The notes beneath the pieces were generated by a model that did not search any database, was not told where the DNA came from, and worked only from the letters and a program-made list of their open reading frames with translations. Source: Isoetes taiwanensis (Eukaryota; Streptophyta; Lycopodiopsida; Isoetales; Isoetaceae). From it: DNA of 64,000 nucleotides. The translations under genes and the position numbers were made by a program. The DNA lies in NCBI GenBank assembly GCA_021234155.1, contig JAJEKV010000006.1, forward strand, positions 22,789,653 through 22,853,652. The letters are read 5' to 3'. Below are positions 59,511 through 64,000 of the stretch, one piece after another (position 1 is the stretch's first letter; each line of letters opens with the position of its first letter).

Positions 59511-61566
59511 TTCATGAATCTGTCGCACTCCATAATTCAGCAGTTTGCATTGCTACATGCTGTGACAATAATTTGTTTGAAGCCTCTTGTCCTGATCTTC
59601 ACCAAAGAAAGGGCAAATATTTTTGGACCTCACAATGTATTTGGCCAAAGCTTTAGAGCCAAACATGCTCACCATATCCATTAGGCTCATTTATATTTGC
59701 ATTAGAGCTGAAATTCATAAAACCTTGTTAAACAAGAAAGAAACATATGTTTCAAAAGAGCTCTAAGTGCAATATCAGCCCATGACTACCAGGCCTTCAT
59801 ATTTTCGGCAAGGGTCTAGGCCATTTTCACATCATTATTTAGGGAAAAATCGCACCTTTGTCTAAGATTCATATTTTGCATGAGAACTTAGCAAAGCCGC
59901 TTAAAAAAAACCATAACTTGGACATGGTTCGTCTTGGATTTCAGGGAACTAGCCTTAACGTATCGAATCCCCTTTCCACTGATATGTATTACGGCTTTGC
60001 TTCTCGCAGTTTGTTTGGCATTTCGGTCCTCTTGTTCGCAAAAACAAAAAGCATAGGGAGGTGGCTTCTTAAACCGGGATATGGGTTCTTTGCTTGATTT
60101 CATTAGGAGATTTTTCTTTGAAGCTCTTCATTCCATCTTTCTAGTTGTTCTTGATAACGCCCCCCAGGAGCACACATATAATTTGAATTTATCTTATTAA
60201 CTAGTGTGACATGCAACTTCACGGAAATTACAACAACAAGAGTCTACTTCAACGCCAGCGAAGTGAAGCATTCTAACCCGAAATACGGATTAATGACATG
60301 CCCTTTATTCTCCTCTTTTTTTGGACCAATGGGCATAAACCCTCCCCACAACTTCCAATGAGGCTTTTGGACCAATGGGCATAAACCCTCCCACAATTTC
60401 CAATGAGGCAAGACCTTCACAAAGCTCCATTCTTTGTATCTGCGCAGATAAAACATCATTTTGTTGCACATGAGCGGCTTTCTCCAACCTATCTAATCTG
60501 CTCGACGTAAGCTCCAAGGCGTTAGTAAGCTCCAAGACGTTAGGCAAACATATTTTCATCGCCCGGGACTAGGTCAACCACTCCTCATCTTCACTATCCA
60601 TATCATAAAGAATCCATTTTGAACCCATATCCGAATCTTGCTTTAATATCTAATCTGTGGCAGGTCTTGCAAAAGTAGATGGGGGCATCCTTGTAAAATA
60701 ATCTTCAACGGGCTGAAAACAAGGAAGAGGTATATGCCGGAATACATGGAGCTTCTAGCATTCCCTCTGAAAGCATTCCTCATGCATCATTTTGAACACA
60801 CTCCAATGTTTCCTATCTTCAAATTCTAAAATCCATCCTTTCCCACCTTTCCACATCATTGCATGTGTATAACGGTTTTATGTTAATCACGCGAAACTGT
60901 TTTCTACCTTATGCCCATAGGTCGTTCAATAAGCAAAAGATCCAACCACTATCGACTAACCGGATGTACTGCGGCACGGTTTCACGCCACCTTTGTCGCC
61001 CTTCATAACAAGAACATTAATCGCATAAGATGCGTAATCAACATCTATGAGTTTTTACGTTGTTTAGCAATTTCTCTAGCTTTTGCTAGATACTGCAGAG
61101 TACCACAAGCCCTAAAACATAGTTACTCTCTATCATTGCATAAAACCTTTCAAAGATGTTGCATCATGGGAGCAAATCGGCTACCTCCAACCGCGCAAAT
61201 CGCCAGCTCAACAGTTGAAACTTCTAACCATATAGCGACCTCACAGGGCTTTTTAGCACTTCACTGGAAGGTTCTGGCATACCGATGTTTTGTGGATGTG
61301 ATTCCTGCTTCAACCACCGTAACTTAGACTATGATGCCGTTTGCCGAGAAAATCGAATGGAATGTTACATGATGCGTAAACCCAAGCCCTTTGCCTACGG
61401 GATCAACGAATTAGCAGCCACGATCCATGCACTGCTATCTGATTACTTTGATAGCCTAAAACAGAACCCTAAAAATAATAAAAGCCTATATTTGCATGGT
61501 GTTTTTTTTTTTATAAGGCAAGAAGGAGCCTCTACCACACGATTTTTCCCTTTCTCTAAAATCAAT
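59511..61566. other. No recognisable gene; 43-bp tandem duplication at 60329-60408
   Basis: The phrase TTTTGGACCAATGGGCATAA with flanks occurs twice at 60329 and 60366. A 138-codon frame (60911-61327) and neighbours have no recognised domain. A T run at 61502-61512 could be a reverse-complement poly(A). Confidence 0.35.
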
Positions 61567-61920
61567 GATTGACAAAAGTGTGCACTTTAGAAATACTATT
61601 TAGTATGTCCCAATGAATACAACACTAAAATCATAGGAAAACCATGCCAAAAAGCGTATAAAATTACAAAAAAAAACCCCCTGTTATAATGCTAGATATT
61701 TCTTCCTTGTATATCTTCATTCACAATCTTGGATTATGCCATATCTTGTCTAACACTTTTGATTGAATAAGTTCTCTAATTCCAATTTCTATTGTTGGCC
61801 AGTCATCATCATTTAAGCCCCACTTGGAGACCCAATTCTTAACCTCTTTGTACCACCCTTGTTGTTCGGATTGAATAAAGCCAGCTTTGATATATGAAGG
61901 TGACACCTCAGCTCAACATG
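61567..61920 (-). mobile_element. LINE C-terminal fragment with 3' repeat copy 2
   Basis: The minus-strand frame 61906-61721 reads 'QQGWYKEVKNWVSKWGLNDD', aligned with 'KGWYADIIMWMHKWGLDINA' of the LINE at 43.2 kb, and upstream 'LRCHLHISKAGF' in a shifted frame. Downstream (61710-61567) it is homologous to 8055-8175. The zinc knuckle is missing. Confidence 0.6.
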
Positions 61921-62635
61921 ATTTATTTTAGAAACAAGAAAATGATAGGAACAACAATGAACTTCAAAATAGATAGCATAGAACTACTTTCAATTCTCTA
62001 AATAGAGCTGAATATATTGGCACGCCACTTTTGCTGTCAAGAATTGATGGTGGTGGCCTTTGCTACCGCAGCTGTGTCATTTTTAGTGGAAGCAAAAACA
62101 TTAATTGAAACTAGTAATGGTTGGGAAGCCGTGTGGACGTAAATCTGTTCAGCTCAGACTCCTTTTCATAAATCTAATATAATAGAAACCAAGCCTAGCA
62201 ATCCTGAGCTATAAGAGGTTTTTATGCATTCGACACCCTTTCCCTTTCCTTTGCCTTTTGCTCTATCCCGCGTTTCCCTTTTTCCTCATTTAAATTCAAT
62301 AGCTGTTAGCAATGCGCCTAGCACCTAGCGCCTAGTGCCAGCATCTAACGCCTTTGTTTTCATCACTCTAGACACTAAAGGTACAAAGAATCAGGAAGAT
62401 AGTCTCCAAGGCAAAGGTAGGTCTTCTTCTTTTACTGGATTTTTGAGTTTTGCTAGGCAAATATAAAATCAGTTTCTCAAATATAAGTTTGTTTGATGCA
62501 TGTTAGATGTTTTCTTGGTAGTTAGTGGAGTAGACAACATGCAATAAGGCATTTTGTGGAGTTGCCTCCATAAAATGCATTAATGCATGGTGTTTACTTG
62601 TTGTTTTTAGGAGCCGGAGGTTGCAGAAATGTATA
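61921..62635. other. No recognisable gene
   Basis: A short GCCTAG-rich stretch at 62310-62350 is the only notable feature. Confidence 0.35.
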
Positions 62636-62967
62636 TTAAGGTACAAATGGTGCCATGGCGCCAGTAGACCCCTCAATATGCATTTCCCAAACCCTCCCGT
62701 GGCTGCTATTAATGCTTGAAAGTTTTCGAACAAAGATCGTGGAGGTCTGCTATACCAAATGGATATTGAGAATGCAAATGGCATGCATCCTCGGCATGGT
62801 CCGCTTTACCAAATGCATGCTGAGGAATGAAAATGGTGCCATGGCGTCATTTGCATTCACCAGCATGCATTTGATTTGGTATAGCAAATGCATGTTGGGA
62901 TAAAATAAAAAAATAGCACCTTGAGGATGCAATGGCGCCACGACACCATTCGCATCCACAGCATGCC

Positions 62968-63015
<48 letters not shown>

Positions 63016-63600
63016 TTATTATTTGTTTCATGCTCAAGATGCAAATGGCATCGTGTCTCAAGGTGTCATTTTTTATTTTATATTTTAAGCATGTTGAGGA
63101 TGCAAATGGGCCACGCCATTTCATTTGCTATAGCAGACTAGACGCATCCTGGTGAATGCAAATGGCACCATGTGTATTCCTCAGCATGCATTTAGTGAAG
63201 CGGACCATGTCGAGGATGCTCATTTGGGTCCTCGATATGCATTATTGCAGACGTCCACGGTTGATGCTGATGTTGATGCTTGTTATCTTTAGAACAAAAG
63301 AGCATGATGCTAGTCTACTATCAAAGTATGAATGCCAAACCATGCAAATGGCGCCATGGCACCGTATGCATCCTCAACACGCGTTATTGATATCATGTAA
63401 ATGGCGCCTTGAGGATGCAAATGGTGCCATTTGCATCTATCAAAGTATGCATGCCAAGCTATGTAATATGCATTATTGAGAGCATATATATGGCACCTTG
63501 AGATGCAAATGGCACTAGGGCGCAAGTTGCATCCTCAACATGCATTGGTTATAGCAGACTTGCATGGATGATGCTGATATTGATGCTTGTTAGTTTTAGA
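62636..63600. repeat. Array of GGCGCC / CATGCA palindromic words
   Basis: At least ten occurrences of GATGCAAATGGYRCCATGG-type segments or their reverse complements (ATGGCRCCATTTGCATCC), interleaved with AGCATGCATT and TATAGCAGAC words. A sub-block ending TGATGCTGATRTTGATGCTTG occurs at 63262-63295 and 63566-63595 (period about 304 bp). Related to 28079-28440. Open frames across it are repeat artefacts. Confidence 0.75.
62968..63024. repeat. (TTTA)n microsatellite
   Basis: About 13 TTTA units inside the palindromic array. Confidence 0.95.
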
Positions 63601-64000
63601 AATTGCTGCCTTAACGTCCCAGAGGACCATCTAAGGTTTTTGTGGACAGAAAAATCATTTTCTAATGGTTTCTGTTCTTTAATATCACAGGTCAACAATT
63701 GCTCTAAGAAGCGCCATTTTGCAACAACCATTTATTCTAGTTATCTACATGTTTCAAAGTTAACAAGTAGGGTTCTCATTCAATTTAAGATATAATGACC
63801 TTATCTTAAAAGTCAACTAACATACCAACACATTGTCACCTTTGTCTGATGCAAAAGATAAACCTCTGACCGGTGTAGAACCACATGGGATCTGTACACT
63901 TAAATTTTCCACTTGAAAGGGTGTTGTACCATTTGAAAGAAGAGAATCATAACTATCATATAGATTGAGAGTTCATTTGTTAGTTTTATTACTCTCCACT
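63601..64000. other. No recognisable gene
   Basis: Nothing supported up to the window end. Confidence 0.4.

Overview
This window looks like a gene-poor, repeat-dominated stretch of nuclear DNA from a land plant with a large genome. The evidence is one plastid-targeted arogenate/prephenate dehydratase gene of plant architecture, plus a dense mosaic of decayed plant-type transposable elements: Ty3/gypsy with a chromodomain, Ty1/copia with a UBN2-type gag and tRNA-Met-like primer site, L1-like LINEs, a second LINE lineage, hAT, PIF/Harbinger and several MITEs. There are also long AT, GA and TTCC microsatellites and a minisatellite. Gymnosperm or fern is my guess from the repeat mix; the sequence does not prove the species.

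Layout. 1-9 kb: a broken Ty3/gypsy pol, a broken LINE endonuclease region abutting a 5' fragment of 18S rRNA on the minus strand, a simple-repeat tract, and a retroposed sequence ending in poly(A). 9.9-12.7 kb: a decayed hAT transposase (minus). 13.4-14.7 kb: a decayed DUF7869-like protein (minus). 14.7-16.6 kb: L1-like LINE pieces (minus). 16.6-19.4 kb: a copia deletion derivative (minus). 19.4-21.1 kb: a long LINE reverse transcriptase relic (plus). 21-26.5 kb: mostly unrecognised, with two long (TA)n tracts, a tRNA-like fragment and a heat-shock-element-like cluster. 26.6-27.7 kb: a second DUF7869-like copy (plus), followed by a 137-nt inverted repeat and a decayed tandem array. 28.5-30.2 kb: unrecognised coding-like sequence. 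30.6-31.6 kb: another LINE RT relic. 34.5-37.2 kb: a PIF/Harbinger element with both ends, TTA target duplication, Myb-like ORF remains and a DDE transposase reading frame. 39 kb, 41.9-43.8 kb and 58.5-59.5 kb: LINE 3' ends joined to different microsatellites. 40.5-41.2 kb: gypsy integrase tail with chromodomain and LTR. 44.2-45.5 kb: a roughly 19-bp minisatellite. 54.5-56.2 kb: a 1.65-kb non-autonomous hAT element with an exact 8-bp target duplication. 57.7-58.2 kb: a large inverted repeat. 62.6-63.6 kb: a second GGCGCC/CATGCA-rich repeat array.

The only gene that looks functional is the intronless arogenate dehydratase at 52060-53343. It has a TATA box, a short GC-moderate 5' leader and a downstream AATAAA. 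A 348-bp Tourist-like MITE ends about 310 bp upstream of its start codon. The remaining genes are parts of mobile elements and almost all carry frameshifts or stops. There is no operon-like organisation, and I saw no confident tRNA gene, CRISPR array or organellar insertion.
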